Source: Brucella daejeonensis
Lineage (GTDB): Bacteria; Pseudomonadota; Alphaproteobacteria; Rhizobiales; Rhizobiaceae
Direction of reading: 5' to 3'
Assembly (NCBI RefSeq): GCF_014199265.1
Contig: NZ_JACIJG010000006.1
Coordinates: forward strand, 62,001-126,000
Length of the DNA stretch: 64,000 nt
In this document: positions 25,921 through 35,021 of the stretch, piece after piece
How the letters are laid out: the number at the start of each line of letters is the position of its first letter
Numbering within the stretch: the stretch's first letter is position 1
Notes under the pieces: model-generated
The model's database searches: none
What the model was told of the DNA's origin: nothing
What the model saw: the letters and a program-made list of their open reading frames with translations, nothing else
Made by a program: the position numbers and the translations under genes

Positions 25921-25969
25921 CATGGCCTCGCGGCGGGATGCCCGCTTGGCCAAAGGGGAAGAAACCGCC

Positions 25970-26380
25970 CTATTCGGAGTGCTGTTTCAGATAGGCGATC
26001 ATGTTTTCGAGATCTTTGTCCCTGGTGAGTCCCGCAAAGGCCATCCAGGTGCCCTTCACCTTCGCCTGCGGTTTCTTGAGGAAGCTCTTCAGCTCCTCCT
26101 CGTTCCAGACCAGCCCATCGGCTGCGGCCTTGCGCATCGCATCGGAATAGGGATAGCCGGGATAGGATGCCGCCTTGCGGCCGACGACGCCCTTCAGCGA
26201 CGGGCCGCGCCTGCTTTCGTCGGCGTCCGCCGTGTGGCAGACCGAACATCGCCTGAAAAGTTTCTCGCCCGCCATGGCATTGGCCTCATTGACGTCATTG
26301 GCCTCATTGGCCGCTGCGGCAGACGAAACGAACAGAATTCCGGCAAAGGCAAGCGGAACGAGAAAATATGAAATCTGCAT
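25970..26380 (-). CDS. Periplasmic cytochrome c (class I) under SoxR control
   Basis: A 136-residue protein. Residues 1-23 form a signal peptide ending SSAAA. The heme attachment site is CSVCH and the axial methionine lies in KGTWMAFAGL, giving a class I, cytochrome c2-like fold. The ATG at 26380 follows GGAG by 8 bases; upstream in-frame extension would run through the SoxR promoter. It may carry electrons in a redox-stress or detoxification route. Confidence 0.85.
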   Translation of the reverse strand: MQISYFLVPLAFAGILFVSSAAAANEANDVNEANAMAGEKLFRRCSVCHTADADESRRGPSLKGVVGRKAASYPGYPYSDAMRKAAADGLVWNEEELKSFLKKPQAKVKGTWMAFAGLTRDKDLENMIAYLKQHSE

Positions 26381-26409
26381 GGTCGATGCTCCAGATGATC
26401 GGCCATGTC

Positions 26410-26440
26410 TGTCTAGTTCCTCAACCTTGGTTGAGGTCAA
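26410..26440 (-). promoter_or_regulatory. SoxR-box promoter of the cytochrome c-flavin reductase-soxR operon
   Basis: On the minus strand TTGACC (complement of 26435-26440) and TAGACA (complement of 26410-26415) are 19 bases apart. The dyad CCTCAACC-TT-GGTTGAGG at 26419-26436 has perfect 8-bp arms. It matches the box at 24732-24749 in sequence and in position relative to the promoter. Confidence 0.82.
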
Positions 26441-26490
26441 GTGCCATTTTCGCCCCGTCGTCCGACTTTTTTTCAACAACGCGTGTTCAG

Positions 26491-26526
26491 CAAAAAAGGT
26501 GGAGGCGCCTGTCAAGACAGGCGCCT
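26491..26526 (-). terminator. Terminator of the thu operon
   Basis: AGGCGCCTGTC (26503-26513) pairs perfectly with 26516-26526. On the minus strand it is followed after five bases by TTTTTT (26492-26497). It lies about 70 bases downstream of the last thu gene. Confidence 0.65.
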
Positions 26527-26595
26527 GGACTGTTGCCGCACATCGTAGCGCGGCAAGAGTTTCGCCTCCCGGTCGGGCCGGGAGGATGTCGTCCC

Positions 26596-27642
26596 CTATC
26601 CTTCCACCACTTCCGGCAGGGGCCTGTCCACGTTCATCGCGTGGTCGAGAACGCGTTGCAGATTGGCGGCGTGTCGGAAGCTTGGCTCCAGCGGCGCGCC
26701 ATCGGCGACCGCACGGGCGAAGCGCTGATAGTTCGTCTCCACCGTGCCTGCATCGATATCGCGCCAGACGGGCGTTTCGATATCCTCGCCGATGGAGCCG
26801 CGCAGGCTGGAACCCGTGGGCGTATGGAGAATTTCCAGCGCGCCCTTGTCACCGTGGATGCGCAGGCGCAACTCGTTCAAGTGCCCTGTCGCCCAGCGGC
26901 TGGCATGAATGACGCCGAGCGCTCCATTGGCATATTCCGCCATCATGACGAAGCTGTCATTCGCGTCCAGCACATACTCGCCAATATGGTTGTTGTCAGC
27001 CTTTTCGAAGGTCTTCAACCGTGCCGAGGCCCGCTCCACGTCGCTGCCTATCGCATAGGAAGCGAAGTCGAGAATATGAATGCCGACATCGCCGAGCACG
27101 CCGTTGGAGCCGTGACGGGTTGAAAGACGCCAGAGCCATTTGCTCTCCGTCTTCCAGTCGCCCCAGGCCTTGGAGACAAGCCAGCTTTGCAGATAGGACG
27201 CCTCGAAATGGCGGACCTGTCCGATTTCACCCGCCATCACCATTTCGCGCGCCTTCTGCAACGGAGCGACGTTGCGATAGGTCAGATTGACCATATTGAT
27301 GACACCGGCCTGCTCCGCCGCATCCGCCATTTCGGCGGCTTTTTCATAGGTTTCGGCAAGGGGTTTTTCACAGAAGACATGCTTGCCCGCGCCAACCAGC
27401 GCCAGCGTGGTCGGATGGTGAATGGCATCGGGCGTGACGTTGGCCGCCGCATCGAAATGGTTCCATTCAAGCGCATCCTCCAGCCGCGTGAAGCGGTTGT
27501 GGATGTCGTGATTTTCGGAAAACGCATCGACGCGCTCCGCCGAAACGTCGCAGGCCGCCACGACCTCGACGCCGTCGATCGCCTTGAAGGCTTCGACATG
27601 GTTGTTCGCCATGCCGCCAGTTCCCAGAATAAGAAGACGCAT
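26596..27642 (-). CDS. thuB: Gfo/Idh/MocA-family dehydrogenase ThuB
   Basis: A 348-residue NAD(P)-dependent oxidoreductase. The N-terminal Rossmann motif is ILGTGGMANNH (residues 4-14), and the family's EKPLAET catalytic segment lies near residue 95. In Sinorhizobium ThuA and ThuB act with the ThuEFGK importer on trehalose, maltitol and sucrose through 3-keto derivatives. Order and direction here match that operon exactly. It starts 8 bases after thuA. Confidence 0.82.
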   Translation of the reverse strand: MRLLILGTGGMANNHVEAFKAIDGVEVVAACDVSAERVDAFSENHDIHNRFTRLEDALEWNHFDAAANVTPDAIHHPTTLALVGAGKHVFCEKPLAETYEKAAEMADAAEQAGVINMVNLTYRNVAPLQKAREMVMAGEIGQVRHFEASYLQSWLVSKAWGDWKTESKWLWRLSTRHGSNGVLGDVGIHILDFASYAIGSDVERASARLKTFEKADNNHIGEYVLDANDSFVMMAEYANGALGVIHASRWATGHLNELRLRIHGDKGALEILHTPTGSSLRGSIGEDIETPVWRDIDAGTVETNYQRFARAVADGAPLEPSFRHAANLQRVLDHAMNVDRPLPEVVEG

Positions 27643-27650
27643 GATGCACC

Positions 27651-28436
27651 TCAGCGATAACCGGCTTCGCCGGCTTCATGCAGTTTGGGTCCGCGCTCGA
27701 CGATGGGTTCCAGCGCCTTTTCGACCGGAACGTTCGGCGCGGTGTGAATGCCCGTCCATGCCGGTTGCGGATTATATGCCCATTTGACGGAATTGCGCAG
27801 AACCGTCCGCACATTCGCGTCGTGATAGGTCGGATAGGTTTCGTGGCCGGGACGGAAATAGAAGACGTTGCCCGCGCCACGCCGCCAGGTCATGCCGGAG
27901 CGGAACACCTCGCCGCCCGCAAACCACGAGATGAAGACGGTTTCGAGCGGTTCGGGCACGGAAAACTGCTCGCCGTACATTTCCTCGTTTTCGAGCACGA
28001 AATTCTCATCCAGCCCCTGCGCGATCGGATGGCCGCGATTGACCACCCAGACGCGCTCGCGCTCGCCCGCCTCGCGCCATTTCAGTGCGCAGGGCGTGCC
28101 CATCAGGCGCTTGAAGATTTTGGAGAAATGGCCGGAATGGAGCACGATCAGCCCCATGCCTTCGAAGACGCGCTTCGCCACGCGCTCCACCACTTCGTCG
28201 CTGACGCCGCCGTGATCCTTGTGTCCCCACCAGACCAGCACATCCGTTTCGGCGAGGCGCTGTTCGGTCAGGCCATGTTCGGGTTCCTGAAGCGTGGCGG
28301 TTGTCGCCTGAATGGCGCTATCCTCGTTCAACGCGCCGGCAATAGTGTTGTGCATACCTTCGGGATAAACGGAACGCACGGTTTCATTGATCTGCTCGTG
28401 AATGTTCTCACCCCAGACGATGGTTCGTATAGGCAC
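27651..28436 (-). CDS. thuA: Trehalose-utilisation protein ThuA
   Basis: A 261-residue ThuA-domain protein with a class I glutamine-amidotransferase-like fold. Recognisable stretches are [26 protein letters not shown] and [16 protein letters not shown]. The GTG at 28436 follows AAGGAG by 7 bases and is preferred over an in-frame GTG at 28463. It works together with ThuB in disaccharide catabolism in Rhizobium. Confidence 0.85.
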   Translation of the reverse strand: MPIRTIVWGENIHEQINETVRSVYPEGMHNTIAGALNEDSAIQATTATLQEPEHGLTEQRLAETDVLVWWGHKDHGGVSDEVVERVAKRVFEGMGLIVLHSGHFSKIFKRLMGTPCALKWREAGERERVWVVNRGHPIAQGLDENFVLENEEMYGEQFSVPEPLETVFISWFAGGEVFRSGMTWRRGAGNVFYFRPGHETYPTYHDANVRTVLRNSVKWAYNPQPAWTGIHTAPNVPVEKALEPIVERGPKLHEAGEAGYR

Positions 28437-28496
28437 AGATATTCTCCTTGCTGCGGGCGTCACGGCCCATATGTCGTTAAGCTTGGGAGGTCGACG

Positions 28497-29522
28497 TCAG
28501 ACGGACGAACCGTTGAGGGCGCGGCCTTTTTCATCGAAACGATGAATATTTTCCCCCATGGGGGAAACCGAGAGCGTCTCGCCTGCCTTGCGTACCGCCA
28601 CGCCGCTTTCGCGGACAACCAGCGGCTCCTCAAGGCCGAGATCGATATAGACATAGGTATCGGAACCGAGAATTTCGGTGTGGATCACCTGACCGGTCCA
28701 GCGGCCGTCCGCCTCGCTCTCCGGCACGATGGCAAGGTGCTCGGGGCGCAGGCCCACCGTGTGAGAGCCGAAAGGCGCGGCATGAGCGCCGGTCAGGAAA
28801 TTCATCTTCGGCGATCCGATGAACCCGGCGACGAAAAGCGAATTGGGCTTTTCATAAAGCTCAAGCGGCGTCCCGATCTGCTCCACGCGTCCATCGCGCA
28901 GCACGCAGATGCGGTCGGCCAGGGTCATCGCCTCCACCTGATCGTGCGTCACATAGATCATGGTTGTGTCTTCCATGCTCTGGTGAAGCCTGGCGATCTC
29001 AAGCCTTGTAGCCACACGTAGCGCCGCATCGAGGTTGGACAAGGGTTCGTCGAACAGGAAAACCTTCGGATCGCGCACGATGGCGCGGCCGATGGCGACA
29101 CGCTGGCGCTGCCCGCCGGAAAGCTGGCGCGGCAGGCGCTCCAGATAGGGCGTCAGTTGCAGCATCTCCGCGGCCTGATGAATGCGGGCTTTGCATTCAT
29201 CCTTGCCCTTGCCTGCAAGCTGCATCCCGAAAGCCATGTTCTCATAGACCGTCATATGCGGATAAAGCGCATAGGACTGGAAAACCATGGCGATGCCGCG
29301 CTTCGATGGCGCGAAGCTGTTGACCACTGTTCCGTCGATGGAGAGGCTGCCCGAGGTGATTTCCTCAAGCCCCGCGATGAGGCGCAGGAGCGTGGATTTT
29401 CCGCAGCCCGAAGGGCCGACGAAAACCATGAATTCACCGGGACGGATATCCATGTCCACGCCCCTGATGACCTCGAAATTGCCGAAAGACTTGCGCACAC
29501 CGCGCAATTGAAGCTCTGCCAT
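28497..29522 (-). CDS. thuK: Trehalose/maltitol-type ABC transporter ATP-binding protein ThuK
   Basis: A 341-residue MalK-type ATPase. Walker [10 protein letters not shown] is at residues 36-44, the signature is LSGGQRQR, Walker B is LFDEP, and a C-terminal TOBE regulatory domain ends near [18 protein letters not shown] (the GxTLxxS-type end). The ATG at 29522 starts the usual [15 protein letters not shown]-terminus; the longer reading to 29831 lies inside the permease gene and is a shadow. Confidence 0.87.
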   Translation of the reverse strand: MAELQLRGVRKSFGNFEVIRGVDMDIRPGEFMVFVGPSGCGKSTLLRLIAGLEEITSGSLSIDGTVVNSFAPSKRGIAMVFQSYALYPHMTVYENMAFGMQLAGKGKDECKARIHQAAEMLQLTPYLERLPRQLSGGQRQRVAIGRAIVRDPKVFLFDEPLSNLDAALRVATRLEIARLHQSMEDTTMIYVTHDQVEAMTLADRICVLRDGRVEQIGTPLELYEKPNSLFVAGFIGSPKMNFLTGAHAAPFGSHTVGLRPEHLAIVPESEADGRWTGQVIHTEILGSDTYVYIDLGLEEPLVVRESGVAVRKAGETLSVSPMGENIHRFDEKGRALNGSSV

Positions 29523-29530
29523 GGCTGTAC

Positions 29531-30355
29531 CTAACCCTTTACGCCGCCTGCCGTCAGACCGGATACGATCCGCCGCTGGAAGATGAGTACGAGAATGACG
29601 AGGGGAACCGTGACGATGACGGAAGCCGCCATGATGTTGCCCCAGGGGATTTCGAACTGACTGCTGCCCGACAGAAGCGCGATAGCCACGGGCACGGTGC
29701 GCTGGCTGCCGGACGAGGTGAATGTGAGCGCGAACAGGAATTCGTTCCACGCGGAGATGAAGGCGAGCAGGCCCGTCGTCACCAGCGCGGGCCACATGAG
29801 CGGCATGAAGACCCGCGTGATGATGACCCACGGCGATGCGCCGTCCACAATGGCCGCTTCCTCGATCTCCACCGGCAGGTCGCGCATGAAGGTAGTGAGC
29901 ACCCAGACCGTGAACGGCAGCGTGAAGATCATATAGGAGAAGATCAGCGCCAGCGGCGTGTTGAAGATGCCGAGGAAGCGGATCAGCTCGAACAGACCGG
30001 CCAGAACCGCGATCTGCGGAAACATCGAGACCGACAGGATGGTGAGGAGGAGCAATCCCCGTCCCCGAAAGCTCACGCGCGCCAGCGCATAGGCCGCCGT
30101 TACCGCAAGCAGAAGCGAGATCGCCACCACGACGGTTGCCACCAGCAGGGAATTGCCGAGACTGCGCAGGAAACTGCCCTGTGTCAGCACGCCCGCATAA
30201 TTGTCGAGCGAAAAACCGGTAGGCCAGTAATCAACCCGAAACAGCGCGGTCCCCGATTTCACGCTGGTGATGATCGCGTAATAGAAGGGGAAGACGGCTA
30301 TCAGGATGATGAACGCCACCAGGAGATAGAAGCCGAATATCCTTGCATATCGCAT
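29531..30355 (-). CDS. thuG: ABC transporter permease ThuG
   Basis: A 274-residue MalG-type permease with six hydrophobic segments and an EAA loop (EEAAIVDGASPWVIITRVFMP). The ATG at 30355 lies 4 bases after the thuF stop codon with GGGGGAG upstream. It forms the membrane channel with ThuF. Confidence 0.86.
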   Translation of the reverse strand: MRYARIFGFYLLVAFIILIAVFPFYYAIITSVKSGTALFRVDYWPTGFSLDNYAGVLTQGSFLRSLGNSLLVATVVVAISLLLAVTAAYALARVSFRGRGLLLLTILSVSMFPQIAVLAGLFELIRFLGIFNTPLALIFSYMIFTLPFTVWVLTTFMRDLPVEIEEAAIVDGASPWVIITRVFMPLMWPALVTTGLLAFISAWNEFLFALTFTSSGSQRTVPVAIALLSGSSQFEIPWGNIMAASVIVTVPLVILVLIFQRRIVSGLTAGGVKG

Positions 30356-30359
30356 TGCG

Positions 30360-31343
30360 CTACTCCCCCCTGCCACCAACATTCACACGTCCGAAGAACA
30401 TGTAGGCCACGGTAATGGCCGCGATGATGAGGAACAGCATCGTCGACGCCGTCGCGCCATAAGCGAACTTGTCGAAGTCGAAGAGATTCTCGCGCGCGAA
30501 AACCGACATGGTCTTGGTCTGCGCATTGTTGGGCGTCAGCACATAGATCAGATCGAAGATGCGCAACGCGTCGAGCATACGGAAGATGACCGCCACCATG
30601 AGCGCCGGCCGGATCAACGGCAGCGTCACCCGCCAGAACACCCTGACCGGATGCACGCCGTCGATCTTCGCCGCCTCGTAAATGTCGGACGGCACCATTT
30701 GCAGGCCGGCCAGAATGAGCAGCGCCATGAATGGCGTCGTTTTCCACACATCGACGATCAGGATCGCGATCATGGCCGTATCGGGATTGGCCGTCCATGC
30801 GATCTTCTGGCTGATGAGGCCGAGATTGAGCAGGATATGATTGAGAATGCCGAACTGGTCGTTGAGCATCCAGCCCCACATCTTGGCCGACACGATGGTC
30901 GGTATCGCCCACGGGATCAGGATTGCCGCGCGCACGAGGCCCCGCCCCCGGAAATTCGCGTTCAGCACCAGCGCCACGATCAGGCCGAAGGCGGTTTCGA
31001 GACTGACCGAAAACAGCGTGAACCTGATCGTGTTCCAGACCGCGCCCCACCAGGCGGGATCGACCAGAAGACCGCGATAGATCGTGCGCCCGCTCTTGAG
31101 CGTGATCCACGAGAGATAGTTGTCGAAGCCAACGAATTTCGCCGTGGCGAGGCTCGTCAGCGATGCATTGGTGAAGCTGAAATAAATGGTGCGAAGCAGC
31201 GGCCATCCGGCCACCAGCGCAAGGACCAGAAGGCTTGGCGCGAGAAACAGCCACGCCGAGCGGATACGCTGCGCGCGCAGATCGGAGTGAACCCGGCCAC
31301 CATTGGCCGGACTCCCCGAATTATCGAGAGAAGTCTCCGTCAT
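30360..31343 (-). CDS. thuF: ABC transporter permease ThuF
   Basis: A 327-residue MalF-type permease. A polar N-terminus of about 28 residues is followed by six hydrophobic segments and an EAA loop (YEAAKIDGVHPVRVFWRVTLP). It partners ThuG. It is 77 bases after the binding-protein gene. Confidence 0.86.
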   Translation of the reverse strand: MTETSLDNSGSPANGGRVHSDLRAQRIRSAWLFLAPSLLVLALVAGWPLLRTIYFSFTNASLTSLATAKFVGFDNYLSWITLKSGRTIYRGLLVDPAWWGAVWNTIRFTLFSVSLETAFGLIVALVLNANFRGRGLVRAAILIPWAIPTIVSAKMWGWMLNDQFGILNHILLNLGLISQKIAWTANPDTAMIAILIVDVWKTTPFMALLILAGLQMVPSDIYEAAKIDGVHPVRVFWRVTLPLIRPALMVAVIFRMLDALRIFDLIYVLTPNNAQTKTMSVFARENLFDFDKFAYGATASTMLFLIIAAITVAYMFFGRVNVGGRGE

Positions 31344-31420
31344 GTCCTGCTCCGGATCATCGGATGAAAGGGGCGTTCGGGTCTCTCGGGAGGTCGGCCC
31401 GAACGCGGCTTGATCGGTCC

Positions 31421-32686
31421 CTACCAGCCGGAGCCTTGCAGCTCGGTCAGTTCGACCTCAAGCAATTCCAGGTTCTCCGCCGCCGTACCGCTGCCCGACA
31501 GGGTATTGTGCACGGCGGTCCAGAATTTCGACGAGACTTCGTTATATTTCACCTTCGTCGCAGCCGACGGGCGCGGCACGGCATTCTGGAAGATAGGCTT
31601 CCAGTTGGCCATGAAAGGCTGCGCGGCGATGACATCCTTGTCGTCGTAAAGCGCCTTGATGGTCGGCAGGCGCGAGATTTCGATGGCCTGCGCCTTCTGC
31701 ACTTCCGGCGAAGCGAGATATTTGACGAGCGCAATCGCCGCATCCTGCTTGGCGGAATATCTGGAGACGGCGAGATTCCAGCCGCCGAGCGTCGAGGACG
31801 GCGCGTCGCCTTGCGCGCCGGCGGGTAGAGGCGCCACGTCGAACTTGCCCTTCACGCCGCTATCGGCGCTGTTGCCCAGCGCATAGGCATAGGGCCAGTT
31901 GCGCATGAAGACCGCATTGCCGGTCTGCCACACGCCGCGCGATTCCTCTTCCTGATAGGCAAGCGCGCCCTGCGGCGAGATCGTTCCGATCCAGCCCTTG
32001 ACCCGGTCGAGGGCAGCGGCGGCCTTTTCGTTATTGACCGAAATCGTCCCGTCGGCCTCGACGATCTGCCCGCCGCCGGACGACTTGATCCATTCCAGCG
32101 CGTTGCAGGTCAGGCCCTCATAGGCATTGCCCTGGAAAACGAACCCCCACAGGTCCGATTTGCCCTCGGCCCGCTCCTTGTCCATGATTTCCCTGGCGGT
32201 TGCTGCCATTTCGTCCCAGGTCACAGGAACCTGTTTGTTGTATTTCTCCAGAAGGTCCTTGCGATAGAAGAGCGCTGGCGCATCCGTATAGAAGGGCAGC
32301 GCGACAAGCTTGCCGTTCACGGTCTGCGACGCGATGATCGACGGGAAATGCGCGCCCGTCACGTCCTTCGCCGCCTCCGTCAGATCGATGAACTGGTCGG
32401 ATAGTTGCGGCGCCCACACCACGTCGGTCTGATAAACATCGATATCCGCGTTACCGGCGGCAAGCCACAGGCGATACTGGCTGAACTGCTCGCTGCTCGA
32501 TGACGGCATCGAGACGATGTTGACCTTGTTGCCGGTCTCCTTCTCGAACCCGACGACCTGTTCCTGCAGAAACTTGATATTGTTGCCGGTCGAGCTGGCT
32601 GCGATGGAAATCTCCACCGCCTGAGCGCTCACCGTCGCCAATCCGAATGCCAGACATCCGGCAAGCACACCACGAATAGCTTTCAT
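31421..32686 (-). CDS. thuE: Trehalose/maltitol-type substrate-binding protein ThuE
   Basis: A 421-residue family 1 extracellular solute-binding protein with a signal peptide of about 22 residues (ending SAQA). The ATG at 32686 follows the very strong Shine-Dalgarno TGGGAGGAGG. That site is an exact 10-base complement of the CCTCCTCCCA loops of the sRNAs at 22.3-23.2 kb. First gene of thuEFGKAB; substrate class inferred from the Rhizobium operon. Confidence 0.86.
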   Translation of the reverse strand: MKAIRGVLAGCLAFGLATVSAQAVEISIAASSTGNNIKFLQEQVVGFEKETGNKVNIVSMPSSSSEQFSQYRLWLAAGNADIDVYQTDVVWAPQLSDQFIDLTEAAKDVTGAHFPSIIASQTVNGKLVALPFYTDAPALFYRKDLLEKYNKQVPVTWDEMAATAREIMDKERAEGKSDLWGFVFQGNAYEGLTCNALEWIKSSGGGQIVEADGTISVNNEKAAAALDRVKGWIGTISPQGALAYQEEESRGVWQTGNAVFMRNWPYAYALGNSADSGVKGKFDVAPLPAGAQGDAPSSTLGGWNLAVSRYSAKQDAAIALVKYLASPEVQKAQAIEISRLPTIKALYDDKDVIAAQPFMANWKPIFQNAVPRPSAATKVKYNEVSSKFWTAVHNTLSGSGTAAENLELLEVELTELQGSGW

Positions 32687-32724
32687 TGTTCCCTCCTCCC
32701 ATCCATCCTGTGTTTGTATAATCG

Positions 32725-32734
32725 AAAACGGTTT
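32725..32734. promoter_or_regulatory. LacI-type operator candidate 1 upstream of thuE
   Basis: AAAACGGTTT; on the minus strand AAACCGTTTT, which fits the LacI-family half-palindrome AAANCGNTTT with a central CG. It lies about 40 bases upstream of the thuE start and is repeated in similar form at 32919-32928. Confidence 0.45.
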
Positions 32735-32918
32735 GGATGACAAAAAGGTTGCAGAGGACTGCATTTATGTCAAGCTTCTGATTTATTGCCCGCATGAATT
32801 CCATTACTTTAATTTTTAGGTATTATAATTCAAATACTTATAAGCCAATCCGCAAACGGGAACTATTCCGGGGCCATGCGCCACGCAATACGGCCACGGC
32901 AAAATTCAAACAAACTTG

Positions 32919-32928
32919 AAATCGGTTT
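32919..32928. promoter_or_regulatory. LacI-type operator candidate 2 in the thuE-thuR gap
   Basis: AAATCGGTTT; on the minus strand AAACCGATTT, again fitting AAANCGNTTT. Flanking bases are also shared with candidate 1 (GAAA-N-CGGTTTG). It lies 15 bases from the edge of MITE-like element 2. Confidence 0.4.
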
Positions 32929-32943
32929 GAGTCTGGTGCAGAC

Positions 32944-33214
32944 TAGGGTCTAAACCCAATTAGGATTTGGAGCGTGGTATGGTCGAAAATGACACAGTTT
33001 CAGGAGCGAAACCGAAGGTGGAGTGTCCCTCCATCGAGGTTTCGCGACGCCAAAATGGGTTATTTTCGTCATATCCCTTCGGGACGTGGCGGATTTTGCC
33101 CCCGAATGCGTCGAAAAACCCTCGTGGTGGGGGACACCACGTCGGCCTTTCCTCCTGTTCAGGAACAAAATCCGGCTCACGCCACGCCCGAAACCTGATT
33201 GAGTTTAGACCCTA
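32944..33214. mobile_element. 271-bp MITE-like element 2
   Basis: The ends carry inverted repeats of about 34 bp beginning TAGGGTCTAAAC (left from 32944, right ending at 33214), with a few mismatches and one single-base gap. TA occurs at both edges. The interior has no credible gene. The outer TAGGGTC matches element 1 at 16040-16319, while the inner part of the repeats differs. Immediately outside the right end TAGAGTCAGGAC (33213-33224) resembles the end of element 1 and may be a remnant. Confidence 0.7.
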
Positions 33215-33315
33215 GAGTCAGGACAGCCAGTCGCAGACAAGAAGCGACCAATTGTTAATCGCAGGCAAGCCGCTATAATCCACCACCTTGCCCGCCTGTA
33301 TAATTCGAAAGCCTC
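33215..33315. other. thuR leader region beyond the MITE-like element
   Basis: About 100 bases without a gene. It carries the TAGAGTCAGGAC remnant at its left edge and TGTATAATTCGAAAG near thuR, similar to TGTATAATCGAAAA upstream of thuE. The thuR promoter must lie here or inside the element. Confidence 0.4.
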
Positions 33316-34338
33316 ATGAAGCTCCGCGAATTCGCCAAACATCTCGGCCTTTCGGCCACAACCGTCAGCCGGGCGCTGAGCGGCTACCCGGAAGTCGCGG
33401 AAGCAACGCGCAAGCGGGTGATGGAAGAGGCGGTGCGGCTCGGCTACCGCCCCAATGTCAACGCGGTCCGGCTGGTGACGGGGCGCGCGGGCGCGATCGG
33501 CGTCGTGATGGGCCGCAACAGCGAATTTCACTTTGCCGAATTCATGCGCGGCATGGCCGAAAGGCTGGGCCAGGACGAGGTGGACATTCTCGTCAGCCCG
33601 ATTGCCAATCATGGCACCGACGACGAAGTGCAGCTCTGCCGCCGGCTTGCCACCAGTCACCGCGTCGATGCGATCATCGTGACCTCGCCCAAGCCGAATG
33701 ACGAGCGCATCCGCATGTTGCACGAACTGGGCATACCGTTTCTCGTCCACGGGCGCTCGGAAACCGACATTCCCCATGCCTGGCTCGACATCGACAATGA
33801 GGGTGCTGTCTATCGCTCGACCAGCCATCTGCTCGATCTGGGCCATCGCCGTATCGCCATGATAAACGGCCGCTACGGCTTTACCTTCTCGCTTCACCGC
33901 GACGAAGGCTACCGCAAGGCGCTGGAAAGCCGGGGGATCGCGTTCGACCCGGATCTGGTCGAGCATGGCGACTTCACCGACGAGATCGGTTATCGCCTTG
34001 CGCGCAAGCTTCTGGAGCGCACGCCGCGCCCGACCGCCTTCGTGGCCGGTTCGATGATGACCGCGCTCGGCATTTACCGGGCTGCGCGCTCCTTCGGCCT
34101 GACCATCGGCAAGGACATTTCCGTCATCGCCCATGACGACGTGATTTCGTTCCTCAGCGCCGACAATATGGTGCCTTCGCTGACGGCGACGCGCTCCTCG
34201 ATGCGGGCAGCGGGCAAGCGCTGCGCCGACCTCCTGATGGACATGCTGGACGGCGGCGCGCCCGCCGATATTCACGAATTATGGCCCGCGGAACTCATCC
34301 TGCGCGACTCCGCGACCCGCGTTCCTGAATGGGCCTGA
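33316..34338 (+). CDS. thuR: LacI-family regulator ThuR
   Basis: A 340-residue LacI/GalR repressor. The helix-turn-helix occupies residues 2-25 (LREFAKHLGLSATTVSRAL), the hinge follows around residue 50, and a periplasmic-binding-like effector domain completes it. It is divergent from thuE, as expected for the local regulator of the thu genes. The symbol follows position and the Rhizobium system. Its end is convergent with the toxin gene, 17 bases apart. Confidence 0.82.
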   Translation: MKLREFAKHLGLSATTVSRALSGYPEVAEATRKRVMEEAVRLGYRPNVNAVRLVTGRAGAIGVVMGRNSEFHFAEFMRGMAERLGQDEVDILVSPIANHGTDDEVQLCRRLATSHRVDAIIVTSPKPNDERIRMLHELGIPFLVHGRSETDIPHAWLDIDNEGAVYRSTSHLLDLGHRRIAMINGRYGFTFSLHRDEGYRKALESRGIAFDPDLVEHGDFTDEIGYRLARKLLERTPRPTAFVAGSMMTALGIYRAARSFGLTIGKDISVIAHDDVISFLSADNMVPSLTATRSSMRAAGKRCADLLMDMLDGGAPADIHELWPAELILRDSATRVPEWA

Positions 34339-34355
34339 CATATGGACTTGACGCG

Positions 34356-35021
34356 TCAGACGTTCAGTTTTTTCGCTTCGATACGCATCGACACCCGCTC
34401 GACCGTGATTTCGTAATGGTCGCCCTGCACCACCTCGGCAATGCGGCTCGGGCGGAAGGCGACGGCGTTGATGCCGCCTGCATGGCGCAGACTGTCGAAT
34501 AATATGCCGAATTCGCCCTTTTCGCGCATATCCTCGCCGAATTTCTGCGATGCGGCATAAGAAACCGGATCGTAAACATCGCGCATCGGCGCCTGCCTGC
34601 CGCATATATCGACGAAATCCTCTTCAAGCTTCGCCGTATAAACGCGAAAAGTGCGCGACAGCCCGTCCTGCTGCGTGGCGACGGTCTCGCGGCGCATGTG
34701 GTGCGCAACTTCCACGACCGACGTGACGAGGCGCGCTGCCGCATACCATGCGCCAAGCTCCGGCCCGTTGAAGCGCATTCCACCCGGCGCCACATGCAGG
34801 AAGCTCGCCATCACAATGCTGGAATTCGGCCTTCCGAACACCCATTCCTCACGCGCAAGGCGCTGTAACCGCTCGGCCAGCAGCCGGTCATTGGTCCAGC
34901 CTGCCAGTTCCATCACCGCCTCCAGGTCGGCGGCGGTGGCGACCGTGTCGAAAAGACCGATCGGCGGAAAGCGCGACGGGATGAGACGATAGCTCGGCTG
35001 TGGTGCCGGACCGCGCTTCAC
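34356..35021 (-). CDS. RES-domain toxin of a Xre/RES toxin-antitoxin pair
   Basis: A 221-residue RES-domain protein. The diagnostic arginine-rich start RLIPSRFPPIGLFD is at about residues 11-24, and the acidic and tyrosine residues of the fold follow. Characterised members degrade or modify NAD. The start is a GTG at 35021 overlapping the antitoxin stop in GTGA, which implies coupling. A continuous frame to 35582 exists but overlaps the antitoxin and is a shadow. Confidence 0.85.
   Translation of the reverse strand: MKRGPAPQPSYRLIPSRFPPIGLFDTVATAADLEAVMELAGWTNDRLLAERLQRLAREEWVFGRPNSSIVMASFLHVAPGGMRFNGPELGAWYAAARLVTSVVEVAHHMRRETVATQQDGLSRTFRVYTAKLEEDFVDICGRQAPMRDVYDPVSYAASQKFGEDMREKGEFGILFDSLRHAGGINAVAFRPSRIAEVVQGDHYEITVERVSMRIEAKKLNV

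Noticed and set aside
29522-29831. N-terminal extension of thuK
   Set aside because: It overlaps the thuG gene in another frame, and the usual ThuK/MalK N-terminus begins at 29522.
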